Source: Streptomyces xanthii (GTDB taxonomy: Bacteria; Actinomycetota; Actinomycetes; Streptomycetales; Streptomycetaceae). From it: DNA of 64,000 nucleotides. The stretch lies in contig NZ_CP061281.1 in assembly GCF_014621695.1 (NCBI RefSeq), positions 1,178,001 through 1,242,000 on the forward strand. The letters run 5' to 3'. The position numbers and the translations under genes are program-made. Shown piece after piece: positions 33,415 to 41,140 of this stretch. Numbering within the stretch: the first letter of the stretch is position 1; each line of letters opens with the position of its first letter. The notes beneath the pieces are model-generated. The model had not been told where the DNA came from and did not search any database. It was given only the letters and a program-made list of their open reading frames with translations.

Positions 33415-33441
33415 CGGGCCGACGCCCCCGGAGGGGGCGGG
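33415..33441. repeat. 27-bp hairpin-forming intergenic repeat, copy 2
   Basis: Identical to 7891-7917, with the CGCCCCC-GGA-GGGGGCG stem. Both copies are followed by a GGGTGGG-type run and a GGGGCCAAGG motif. Confidence 0.8.
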
Positions 33442-33597
33442 AGGGTGGGTGCAGGGCCGGGGCCAAGGTGTGTCGTCATGGCGGCGGGCGCCGAGGGAGC
33501 AGGCGGAACCGCCGACGCCGAGTGAGGCCGGGCGCCGCCCCTGCGGCGCCGCACGCGCCCCGCCCCCCATGAACCGGCGCCGGGCGGAGCCCAAGGG

Positions 33598-34269
33598 TCA
33601 GGGTTCGATCGGGGCCGGGGTCGGGTCGAAGAGAAGGCGGATGGCCTCCTCCCGGTAGTGGCGGACATGCCGCAGCGCGCACTCCGCGGCCCGCTCCACA
33701 TCCCGCGCGGCGATGGCCTCGTACAGCTCGCGGTGTTCCTCCCACACCGCCTCGGGGTCGTCGACCTGCTGGAAGAGCCAGCGCATCCGGCCCTCCAGGG
33801 GCTGGAGCGTGCCGGCGAGCATCGTGTTGCCCGCGATCTCCACGATGTGGTGGTGGAAGTCGGTGTTGGCGCGGGAGATCCGCGCGGCCCGACCGGTGCC
33901 GGTGGCTTTGCGTGCCACCTCCAACAGGCGTCGCAACGCGTCGAGTTGGGGCTTCTCCGCACGTTCGGTGGCGCGCCGCACGGCCAGCACCTCCAGGGCC
34001 TCGCGCAGGTCGAAGAGGTCGAGGACGTCCTGGAAGGACAGCTGCTTCACCACGATCTTGCGCGGCGATACGGCTTCCAGGAAGCCCTCGCTGAGCAGGA
34101 CGCGGATCGCCTCGCGCACGGGAATGCGGGAGACGCCGAACTCCTCGGCGACCTCCCGTTCGAGGAGCCGGTCGCCCGGCCGGAGGTGCCCGGCGATGAT
34201 CCGGTCCCTGATTCCCTCGCAGACCTGGTCGCGCAGCCATCCGACCTCGCCGGACCCCGCCTGTGCCAT
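33598..34269 (-). CDS. GntR-family regulator, FadR/FCD subfamily
   Basis: A 223-residue regulator. The winged helix occupies residues ~10-75 (VCEGIRDRIIAGHLRPGDRLLEREVAEEFGVSRIPVREAIRVLLSEGFLEA). The helical FCD domain follows, with metal-binding-type Asp/His positions in FDLREALEVLAVRRA, ANTDFHHHIVEIAGN and HRELYEAIAARD. ATG 34269 is chosen because GGGGAGGGCAC precedes it and the upstream frame crosses operator sites. It is divergent from the MFS-led catabolic operon. Two TTGGTATRCC-type palindromes in the gap are its probable binding sites. The effector is likely the operon's substrate, possibly a carboxylic acid. Confidence 0.92.
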   Translation of the reverse strand: MAQAGSGEVGWLRDQVCEGIRDRIIAGHLRPGDRLLEREVAEEFGVSRIPVREAIRVLLSEGFLEAVSPRKIVVKQLSFQDVLDLFDLREALEVLAVRRATERAEKPQLDALRRLLEVARKATGTGRAARISRANTDFHHHIVEIAGNTMLAGTLQPLEGRMRWLFQQVDDPEAVWEEHRELYEAIAARDVERAAECALRHVRHYREEAIRLLFDPTPAPIEP

Positions 34270-34296
34270 GTGCCCTCCCCGGAGAATTTTGAATTT

Positions 34297-34353
34297 ACGG
34301 TATACCAACGCCTTGACGCAGGCCATGGTCTTCCGCATTCTTTGGTATGCCAT
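34297..34353. promoter_or_regulatory. Promoter of the MFS catabolic operon flanked by two GntR operators
   Basis: TTGACG (34313-34318), a 17-bp spacer and CATTCT (34336-34341) form a plausible plus-strand promoter. ACGGTATACCAA (34297-34308) lies just upstream of the -35, and TTGGTATGCCAT (34342-34353) lies at the expected start site. The two 12-mers are complementary versions of one site, TTGGTATRCC(A/G)T. A repressor bound to both would block this promoter and the divergent GntR promoter. Confidence 0.6.
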
Positions 34354-34467
34354 AGCGCCGAACGCGCACGTCACATGCACCTCACATCTGCCCGTCCGAC
34401 CGCCACCGCGGCCGCCCGCAGCATGCCTTTCCGCAGCTCGTCCCCCTGCCGAAACAAAGGGTCAGCC

Positions 34468-35805
34468 ATGTCGTCAGCCAAGCCCGCGTCGTCCCCGGAC
34501 GCGGCCACCGAGGCTCCCAGAGCCACCGCCAAGGGCTCTCCCAGCCGCACCCGCTGGAAGGTCTTCGTCCTTCTCCTGGGCGTCGTCTCGCTCAACTACA
34601 TCGACCGCGGCTCCGTCTCCGTCGCGCTCCCCCTGATCACCAAGGACCTGCACCTCACCAAGGAGGTCACCGGCTTCGTGCTCAGCGCGTTCTTCTGGAC
34701 GTACGCGCTGATGCAGCTCCCCGCGGGCTGGCTGATCGACCGGTTCGGGCCCCGCAAGATGGCCGGCGGCGCCTGCGTCGGCTGGGGCATCGCCACCGGC
34801 CTGACCGCCGGCGCGACGGGCGTCGGCTCGCTGCTGGCGGCCCGCCTCGCGCTCGGCGCCGTCGAGGCCCCGGTCATGCCGGCCGGCGGCAAGCTCAACG
34901 CGACGTGGCTGGCCCCCAAGGAGCGCGGCCGCGGCGCGGTCCTGATGGACGGCGGCGCCCCGCTCGGCTCCGCCCTCGGCGGTATCGCGATCTCCGGCCT
35001 CATCGCCTGGACCGGCAGCTGGCGGATCAGCTTCGTCGTGGCCGGTGTCGTCACGGTCGCCGTCGGCTTCCTCGCCCTGTGGTTCCTGCGTGACACCCCG
35101 CGCGAGCACCGTTCGGTCAACGACGCCGAGGCCACGTACATCGAGGAGGCGCACGCCGCGGAGGACGCGGCCGCCCCGTGCGAGGACCGCCCCGCCAAGC
35201 TCCGCTCCTACGTGCGTCACCGCTCCTTCTGGGGCATGTGCCTGGGCTGGATGGGCTTCAATGGCGTCTTCTACGGCCTGCTGACCTGGGGCCCGCTGTA
35301 CCTCTCGGAGACCAAGGGCTTCGACATCAAGTCGATCGGCTGGTCCACCCTGGTCATCTTCGGCGCCGGCTTCGTCGGCGAGCTCATCGGCGGCTGGCTC
35401 TCCGACACCTGGCGCAACCGCGGCGGCAACACCAACACCGTGCTGCGCACCATGATGGGCACCGCGGGCGTGGCCGTCATGGCGGGCCTGCTCGGCGTGG
35501 TCCTCGTCCCGGACGCGCTCACCGCCGTCCTGCTGCTCGCCGGCGTCCTCTTCTTCCTGCGCTGGGCCGGCCTGTACTGGGCGCTGCCCTCCACGCTCGG
35601 CGGCCGCGCCAACGCCGGTGTCGTCGGCGCCGCCATGAACCTGTCCGGCAACATCGCCGGAATCGTCACGCCCATCGTGGTCGGCTTCATCGTCGGCGGC
35701 ACCGGCTCCTACACCTGGGCGCTGCTCTACTTCGTCGGCGCGGGCGCCCTGTTCACCGTCTCGTCCCTGGTCATCGACTACTCGAGGAGGCTCGTCGTCC
35801 GATGA
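34468..35805 (+). CDS. MFS transporter, anion:cation symporter-like (ACS)
   Basis: A 445-residue 12-helix transporter. The N-terminal TRWKVFVLLLGVVSLNYIDRGSVSVALPLI segment and helix 2 YALMQLPAGWLIDRFGPRKMAGG are typical of the ACS family (hexuronate, phthalate, tartrate and other carboxylate importers). Helix 4-5 has RLALGAVEAPVMPAGGKLNATWLAPKERGRG, and LYWALPSTLGGRANAGVVGAAMNLSGNIAGI is the conserved second-half motif. The start ATG follows AAAGGG. It is the first gene of the GntR-controlled operon and overlaps the next by ATGA, suggesting import of the operon's organic acid or imide substrate. Confidence 0.9.
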   Translation: MSSAKPASSPDAATEAPRATAKGSPSRTRWKVFVLLLGVVSLNYIDRGSVSVALPLITKDLHLTKEVTGFVLSAFFWTYALMQLPAGWLIDRFGPRKMAGGACVGWGIATGLTAGATGVGSLLAARLALGAVEAPVMPAGGKLNATWLAPKERGRGAVLMDGGAPLGSALGGIAISGLIAWTGSWRISFVVAGVVTVAVGFLALWFLRDTPREHRSVNDAEATYIEEAHAAEDAAAPCEDRPAKLRSYVRHRSFWGMCLGWMGFNGVFYGLLTWGPLYLSETKGFDIKSIGWSTLVIFGAGFVGELIGGWLSDTWRNRGGNTNTVLRTMMGTAGVAVMAGLLGVVLVPDALTAVLLLAGVLFFLRWAGLYWALPSTLGGRANAGVVGAAMNLSGNIAGIVTPIVVGFIVGGTGSYTWALLYFVGAGALFTVSSLVIDYSRRLVVR

Positions 35806-36980
35806 GCGACAACCGTCCGACGATCGGCACCCGTCCGCTGCGCGTGGGCATGCTCACGCCCTCGTCCAACACCTGCCTGGAGCCCGTGACGTACGGGCTG
35901 CTGCGGGGCGCGGCCGGCACGGTCAGCGCGCACTTCGCGCGGGTGCCGGTCACCCGGATCGCGCTCGACTCGGGCAGCGACGCCCAGTTCGACCCGGTCC
36001 CGATGCTGGCCGCCGCCCGGCAGCTCGCCGACGCCAAGGTCGACGTCCTGGTCTGGAACGGCACCTCCGGCTCCTGGCTCGGCGTCGAGCGCGACCGCAA
36101 GCTCGCCGCCGCGCTCACCGAGGCCACCGGCGTCCCCGCCACCACGTCGACGCTCTCCCTGCTCGACGCCTGCGCCGCGTACGGCGTGACCCGGCTCGGT
36201 CTGGCCCTGCCGTACACCCGTGACGTCGCCGACGCGATCGTCGCGGAGTACGCCCGGGAGGGCCTGGAGTGCGTGCTCGCCGAGCCCTTCGGCGAGGACG
36301 ACAACGAGGCGTTCGCCCGGATCCCGGCCGCCGACGTGGCCCGCCAGGTCGAGGCCGCCGCGACGGACGGCGCCCAGGCCGTCGCCGTCGTCTGCACGAA
36401 CGTGCACGGCGCGTTCGAGGCCGAGCGGCTCGAACAGGCCCTGGACATCCCGGTGTTCGACTCCGTGACGGCCACGCTGTGGAACGCGCTGCGACTCGCC
36501 GGTGCCGCCCCGTCGTGGTCCGGCTTCGGCACCCTGCTGCGCGACGGCGCCCTGCGCGCCGAGGTGCAGTCGGTGCTCACCGGTCTGCTGTCGGCGACCG
36601 GCGCGGACCGCACGACGTTCCGCGTGGACCTGCCCGCGCACGGTCTGCACGTGGACCTGACCGCGGGCGAGGCCCTGGGCGAGGGAGTGCGCTCGATCCG
36701 CCGCGACGCCTCCCTCGACCAGCGCCGCCTCAACACCGTCGAGTGGCTGGAGGCCGAGCGCCGCGCCTTGGTCCAGCCGCACTTCCGGGACGCCCCGAAC
36801 CCTCCGCAGGCCCTCATCGACGTCTACGGCGTCAACGCCCAGATGCTGTCGCCGGTCCAGACGGGCGGCGCGATGACCGGCTGGATCTCCGTGCACAGCA
36901 TGCGCGAGCGCGCGTGGTCCGCCGCGGACCAGGAGGCACTGGCCGCCGCGACGGCGGTCCTCACCGAGCGCCTCTCCTGA
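35802..36980 (+). CDS. Asp/Glu racemase-fold enzyme (maleate isomerase / arylmalonate decarboxylase-like) fused to a GAF-like domain
   Basis: A 392-residue protein. Residues ~12-240 form the Asp/Glu racemase fold: [26 protein letters not shown] (Gly87-Thr88-Ser89), [11 protein letters not shown] (Tyr138) and [12 protein letters not shown] (Cys198). Two-cysteine members (maleate isomerase, racemases) have Cys where Gly87 stands. Arylmalonate decarboxylase has the same single-Cys arrangement of Gly74-Thr75-Ser76, Tyr126 and Cys188, with matching spacing. The C-terminal ~140 residues ([21 protein letters not shown] ... [35 protein letters not shown]) look like a GAF domain, which is unusual on this fold. 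It is coupled to the MFS gene by ATGA after a GAGGAGG ribosome site. Decarboxylation or isomerisation of a small carboxylate is likely; the substrate is unknown. Confidence 0.85.
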   Translation: MSDNRPTIGTRPLRVGMLTPSSNTCLEPVTYGLLRGAAGTVSAHFARVPVTRIALDSGSDAQFDPVPMLAAARQLADAKVDVLVWNGTSGSWLGVERDRKLAAALTEATGVPATTSTLSLLDACAAYGVTRLGLALPYTRDVADAIVAEYAREGLECVLAEPFGEDDNEAFARIPAADVARQVEAAATDGAQAVAVVCTNVHGAFEAERLEQALDIPVFDSVTATLWNALRLAGAAPSWSGFGTLLRDGALRAEVQSVLTGLLSATGADRTTFRVDLPAHGLHVDLTAGEALGEGVRSIRRDASLDQRRLNTVEWLEAERRALVQPHFRDAPNPPQALIDVYGVNAQMLSPVQTGGAMTGWISVHSMRERAWSAADQEALAAATAVLTERLS

Positions 36981-37038
36981 CCCTCCCCGCCCGTCTTTTT
37001 CCCCCGTACCAGTTGCAGTAGTTAGGGAGCACCCCTTC

Positions 37039-37944
37039 ATGGCCAAGGACATTCAGATCGCACTCGGCGTCGACGTCGACGCAGTGGCCGGCTGGCTCGG
37101 CTCCTACGGCGGCGAGGACTCGCCCAACGACATCCAGCGCGGCGTCTTCGCCGGTGAGATCGGCACCCCCCGCCTCCTCAAGCTGTTCGAGCGCTACGGC
37201 ATCCGCACCTCGTGGTTCATCCCCGGCCACTCCATCGAGACCTTCCCCGAGCAGACCCGGATGGTCGTCGAGGCCGGTCACGAGGTCGGCGCGCACGGCT
37301 ACTCGCACGAGAACCCGATCGCGATGACGCCGCAGCAGGAGGAGGACGTCCTCGCCAAGTCGGTCGAGCTCATCGAGGAGTTCACCGGCCGCAAGCCCAA
37401 GGGCTACGTCGCCCCCTGGTGGGAGATGTCCGAGTCGACGGCCGCGCTCCTGCACAAGTACGGCTTCAGCTACGACCACTCGCAGAACTACCGGGACTTC
37501 ACCCCGTTCTACGCCCGGGTCGGCGACTCCTGGACGAAGATCGACTACAAGGCCGAGGCCAAGGACTGGATGAAGCCCCTCGTCCACGGCCGCGAGGTCG
37601 ACCTCGTCGAGTTCTGCGGCAACTGGTACGTCGACGACCTGCCGCCCATGATGTTCAACAAGCACAGCCACAACAGCCACGGCTACGTGTCGCCGCGCGC
37701 CCTGGAGCAGGACTGGAAGGACCAGTTCGACTGGGTGCACCGCGAGCTCGACTACGCCGTCATCCCGGTCACGCTCCACCCTGACGTGTCCGGCCGCCCG
37801 CAGGTGCTCCTGATGCTGGAGCGTTTCATCGAGTACGTCTCCGGGCACGAGGGCGTCTCCTTCGTGACCCTGGAGGACGCGGCCGACGACTTCCGCCGCC
37901 GCTTCCCCTTCGAGGGCACCGAGCGCCCCGCCGACATGCGCTGA
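37039..37944 (+). CDS. Polysaccharide-deacetylase-fold hydrolase (cyclic-imide hydrolase / PuuE-like)
   Basis: A 301-residue NodB-fold hydrolase. Metal and catalytic residues are in [12 protein letters not shown] (Asp12, Asp14) and [10 protein letters not shown] (His86, His90), with [27 protein letters not shown] and the late [14 protein letters not shown] block. The absence of a signal peptide and the cytosolic operon context argue against a cell-wall deacetylase. The pattern resembles cytoplasmic members acting on cyclic amides or imides (allantoinase PuuE, cyclic-imide hydrolases). Next to the racemase-fold enzyme and an amidase, ring opening of an imide or ureide is a reasonable guess. 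It lies 58 bp after the previous gene and ends before a terminator-like hairpin. Confidence 0.85.
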   Translation: MAKDIQIALGVDVDAVAGWLGSYGGEDSPNDIQRGVFAGEIGTPRLLKLFERYGIRTSWFIPGHSIETFPEQTRMVVEAGHEVGAHGYSHENPIAMTPQQEEDVLAKSVELIEEFTGRKPKGYVAPWWEMSESTAALLHKYGFSYDHSQNYRDFTPFYARVGDSWTKIDYKAEAKDWMKPLVHGREVDLVEFCGNWYVDDLPPMMFNKHSHNSHGYVSPRALEQDWKDQFDWVHRELDYAVIPVTLHPDVSGRPQVLLMLERFIEYVSGHEGVSFVTLEDAADDFRRRFPFEGTERPADMR

Positions 37945-37994
37945 CGCTCCGCTCCCCTCTCCCCATGATCGGCCGCGCGTGCGTGCGGCCGGAC

Positions 37995-38025
37995 GAGGGC
38001 GCCCGCCGCTCCCGCGGGCGCCCTC
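37995..38025 (+). terminator. Hairpin with 12-bp stem between hydrolase and permease genes
   Basis: Arms 37995-38006 and 38014-38025 pair perfectly with a 7-nt loop. It probably ends or attenuates the MFS-racemase-hydrolase transcript before the NCS1 permease gene. Confidence 0.65.
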
Positions 38026-38074
38026 CCGTACTTCCACTCCCAGCTGCATCCCACTCACCCCTTCGGAGGGGCAC

Positions 38075-39373
38075 ATGGCCAGCGCAGAAGAGTACGAACA
38101 CGCACCCGTTCCCGCCACGGCACGCAAGAGCCTGCTGTCCGTGGCCGCCGTCTGGTTCGGCTTCCCCATGAACCTCGGCAACGCCGTCTTCGGCGGCGTC
38201 ATCGTCTACAACCTCGGCCTCGTCCAGGGCCTCCTCGCCATCCTCGCCGGCAACCTCGTCCTGTTCGCCTACGTCGGCGCGCTCAGCCACTACGCGGGCC
38301 GCACCGGCAAGAACTTCGCCCTCCAGGCCGCCGACACCTTCGGCACCCGCGGCCGGATCGCCGCCGCGGGCTTCCTCGCCACCGTCGTCATCGGCTGGTT
38401 CAGCTTCCAGATCGGCCTCACCGGCTCCACCCTCGAGGACACGCTCGGCTGGAACCCGATGTGGGGCGCCGTCGCCGGCTGTGTCGTCTACACCCTGCTC
38501 ACCGTCGCCGGCATCCGCGCCCTCGCCGTCGTCGGCATGATCGCGACGCCGCTCTTCGTGATCCTTGCCGCGGTCGCCATCGGCTACGGCACCACGCACT
38601 CCTCGCTCGGCGACGCCGTCACCTACCAGGGTGCGGGCAGCGCGCTCGGTTTCGGCGGGGCCGTCGCCATCGTCATCGCCGGGTTCTCCGACTCCGGCAC
38701 CATGACCGCGGACTTCACCCGCTGGTCGAAGACCGGGCGCAGCGCCGTCGCCGCCACGTTCTTCGCCTTCCCGCTCTCCAACTTCCTCGCCTACGCGCTC
38801 GGCGGCGTCGTCGTCGCGATCGGCGGGTCCGCCGACCCGGCCGCCGACGGGGGAGGCTTCCTGCCGCTGCTGACCGGGCACGGTCCGCTGCTCACCGCCG
38901 TCGCCGTGCTGTTCGTCTTCGTCAACCTCGGCTCCGTCGCCTCGCACTGCCTCTACAACGGGGCCGTCGGCTGGTCGGCGCTCACCCCTCTGCGGATGCG
39001 GCCGCTCGCGCTCGGGCTCGGTGTCCTCGGTCTCGGGTTCGCGCTGGCCGGGGTGTGGGGGCACTTCGTGGAGTGGCTCAACCTCCTCGGCGTCTTCGTC
39101 CCGCCGATCGGCGCGGTCCTCATCGCGGACCAGCTCCGCCGGCGGGGACGGGCCGTCTCCGACGTGCGGGCGTTCAGGTGGAACGCGCTGGGGGCGTGGG
39201 CGGCGGGCGCCGTTGTGGCGGCCTTGGCCCACTACCTCCTGCCGGGTTCCCCGGACCCTCTCTTCGGTATCGCTGTCGCGGCGGGCGTGTACGTCCTGAC
39301 GGACCGTCGGACCCGTTCTCCGGAACCGGCACCTGAGGCGGACACGGAGCCCGCCGTGATCCCAACCCCCTGA
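38075..39373 (+). CDS. NCS1-family purine/cytosine-type permease
   Basis: A 432-residue, ~12-helix permease. The start SLLSVAAVWFGFPMNLGNAVFGGVIVYNLGL and the following NLVLFAYVGALSHYAGRTGKNFALQAADTFG are typical of CodB-like NCS1 proteins, as is GFSDSGTMTADFTRWSKTGRSA in the middle. Family substrates include cytosine, allantoin, hydantoins and thiamine precursors. Start ATG 38075 follows CGGAGGGG. Placed between a cyclic-amide-type hydrolase and an amidase, it could import a cyclic nitrogen compound. It is followed by two inverted copies of the 21-bp repeat. Confidence 0.9.
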   Translation: MASAEEYEHAPVPATARKSLLSVAAVWFGFPMNLGNAVFGGVIVYNLGLVQGLLAILAGNLVLFAYVGALSHYAGRTGKNFALQAADTFGTRGRIAAAGFLATVVIGWFSFQIGLTGSTLEDTLGWNPMWGAVAGCVVYTLLTVAGIRALAVVGMIATPLFVILAAVAIGYGTTHSSLGDAVTYQGAGSALGFGGAVAIVIAGFSDSGTMTADFTRWSKTGRSAVAATFFAFPLSNFLAYALGGVVVAIGGSADPAADGGGFLPLLTGHGPLLTAVAVLFVFVNLGSVASHCLYNGAVGWSALTPLRMRPLALGLGVLGLGFALAGVWGHFVEWLNLLGVFVPPIGAVLIADQLRRRGRAVSDVRAFRWNALGAWAAGAVVAALAHYLLPGSPDPLFGIAVAAGVYVLTDRRTRSPEPAPEADTEPAVIPTP

Positions 39374-39402
39374 TTCCGCCCACCGGTTGAGTGTGGCTGG
39401 TC

Positions 39403-39529
39403 GCGCAGTTCCCCGCGCCCCTGGAAGGCCACGGCTTCGCCGCGCCTTCCCCCGACCACAGGCACCCCGCACCTTGATCGGGGAAATGCGCCCGAAGGGC
39501 ACGCATTTCAGGGGCGCGGGGAACTGCGC
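39403..39529. repeat. Inverted pair of the 21-bp dispersed repeat plus AT-rich hairpin
   Basis: Copies at 39403-39423 (minus) and 39509-39529 (plus) are perfect inverted repeats 85 bp apart. Between them GAAATGCG (39483-39490) pairs with CGCATTTC (39502-39509) around CCC-GAA-GGG. The whole 127-bp block can fold into one large cruciform-like structure. It sits between the permease and amidase genes and may act as a terminator or mRNA-stability element. Confidence 0.8.
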
Positions 39530-39586
39530 GGCCCGCCCCCACCGGACCCGCCACTCGCCAACGAACCTGAGAGGCCCCCGAACGAC

Positions 39587-41059
39587 ATGCGCCCCACCGA
39601 CGCCGACGAACTCTGCCGGCTGACCGCCACCGAGATCGCCGCCCACGTAAGGACCCGCACCCTCTCCCCCGTGGAGATCACCGAGGCCGCCCTGACCCGG
39701 ATGGAAACCCGCGACAAGGAGCTCGGCGCCTTCTGCACCCCGACTCCCGACCACGCCCGCGCGGCGGCCCGCAGAATCGAGGACGCCCTTGCGCGGGGCG
39801 AGGACGTGGGCCCCCTGGCCGGCGTCCCCTTCGGCGTCAAGGACCTGATCTGCACCAAGGGCATCCGCACCACCTCCGGCTCCCGCGCCTACGCGGACTT
39901 CGTCCCGGACGAGGACGACATCGTGGTCGAACGAGCCGCGGCGGCCGGCGCCGTCGTGCTCGGCAAGACGAACGCCTCGGAGTTCGGCTACGGCCCCACC
40001 GGCGACAACCCCCTGTTCCCCGTCACCCGCAACCCGTGGGACCCGTCCCGCACCTCGGGCGGCTCCAGCGCGGGCTCGGCGGCGGCGGTCGCGGCCGGCA
40101 TGGCCCCCGTGGCACTGGGCAGCGACGGCGGCGGCTCGATCCGGCTGCCCGCCGCGCTGTGCGGCCTCGTCGGGTTCAAGGCGTCGATGGGCCGCGTCCC
40201 CGTCTACCCGGGCTGCCGCGACGAGCGCTACCCGGGCGTGAACGGCTGGGAGTCCGTCGAGCACATCGGCCCGCTGACCCGCACGGTCGCCGACGCCGCG
40301 CTCCTGCTGTCCGTGCTCGCCGGGCCCGATCCGCGCGACCGGCACTCCATCCCGTGCGGCGACGTCGCGTGGACGGTGCGCCGCCCGGTCGGCCGGCTGC
40401 GGATCGCGTACAGCCCGGACCTCGGGCACATCGCGGTCGACCCGGAGGTGCGCCGCGTCGTCGAGAACGCGGTCCGCGTCTTCGAGCGGGACCTCGGCGC
40501 GGACGTCGAGCTCGTGGACCTCGAACTGCCCGACTACGTCGAGGCGTTCGGGGCGATCGTCGCCACGGAGACCGACCTGACCGGGATGCGGGAGATGGCC
40601 GAGCGGCTCGGCGACGGCATGTCCCCGCATCTGCGGGCGCTCCTCGCCACGCCGTGGACGGCCGAGCAGTTCACCGACGCGAGCCGGGTCCGCAAGGCCG
40701 TCGCGAACCGGCTGGCCCGGCTGCTGTCCACGTACGACCTGATCGTCTCGCCGACCACGGCCGTGGCCGCGTTTCCCGTCGGGATGCGCGGGCCGCGGGA
40801 GATCGACGGGCGGACGGTGGACGAGGACCACTGGACGACGTTCACACCGATCGCCAACATGGCGAGCCTGCCCGCCTCGTCGCTGCCCGCGGGGCTGACC
40901 GCGCAGGGGCTGCCGGTCGGCATCCATGTCGTCGGCCGGCACCTGGGCGACGCGGCGCTGCTCGACGCGTGCGCCGCGTTCGAGGCGGCGGCGCCCTGGC
41001 CGCTGCTGCCGCCGGACCGCTCCGGCGATCGGGCGGTTCAGGGGGCGCGGGGCCGATGA
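39587..41059 (+). CDS. Amidase (amidase-signature family)
   Basis: A 490-residue amidohydrolase with the complete Lys-cisSer-Ser triad: Lys85 in GVPFGVKDLICT, Ser160 in TSGGSSAGSAAAVA and Ser184 in SDGGGSIRLPA, with the usual 24-residue spacing between serines. The start ELCRLTATEIAAHVRTRTLSPVEITEAAL is typical. The family hydrolyses amides including half-amides formed by opening cyclic imides. Substrate choice cannot be read from sequence. It is separated from the NCS1 permease by a repeat-rich 213 bp, so it may be transcribed independently. Confidence 0.93.
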   Translation: MRPTDADELCRLTATEIAAHVRTRTLSPVEITEAALTRMETRDKELGAFCTPTPDHARAAARRIEDALARGEDVGPLAGVPFGVKDLICTKGIRTTSGSRAYADFVPDEDDIVVERAAAAGAVVLGKTNASEFGYGPTGDNPLFPVTRNPWDPSRTSGGSSAGSAAAVAAGMAPVALGSDGGGSIRLPAALCGLVGFKASMGRVPVYPGCRDERYPGVNGWESVEHIGPLTRTVADAALLLSVLAGPDPRDRHSIPCGDVAWTVRRPVGRLRIAYSPDLGHIAVDPEVRRVVENAVRVFERDLGADVELVDLELPDYVEAFGAIVATETDLTGMREMAERLGDGMSPHLRALLATPWTAEQFTDASRVRKAVANRLARLLSTYDLIVSPTTAVAAFPVGMRGPREIDGRTVDEDHWTTFTPIANMASLPASSLPAGLTAQGLPVGIHVVGRHLGDAALLDACAAFEAAAPWPLLPPDRSGDRAVQGARGR

Positions 41060-41140
41060 GCCGGGCCCTTCGGGGCAGTCTTCCCTTCACGACATGCGGG
41101 CGCGGCGGGCGCGGCCGCGTCCGCACCGTGGAGGGTGACC

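Larger units (their letters stand above)
33122..33597. other. Second repeat-rich intergenic spacer (476 bp), no supported gene
   Basis: Lies between the convergent exporter and GntR genes. Frames give only low-complexity translations. It holds a CTGCCCAAGGC unit near 33210, the 21-bp repeat at 33296-33316, the CCCCACGGCGGGG stem near 33358 and the 27-bp hairpin repeat at 33415-33441 followed by GGGTGGGTGCAGGGCCGGGGCCAAGG. The order of repeats matches the 7.6-8.1 kb spacer, though the sequence between them has diverged. Confidence 0.7.
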
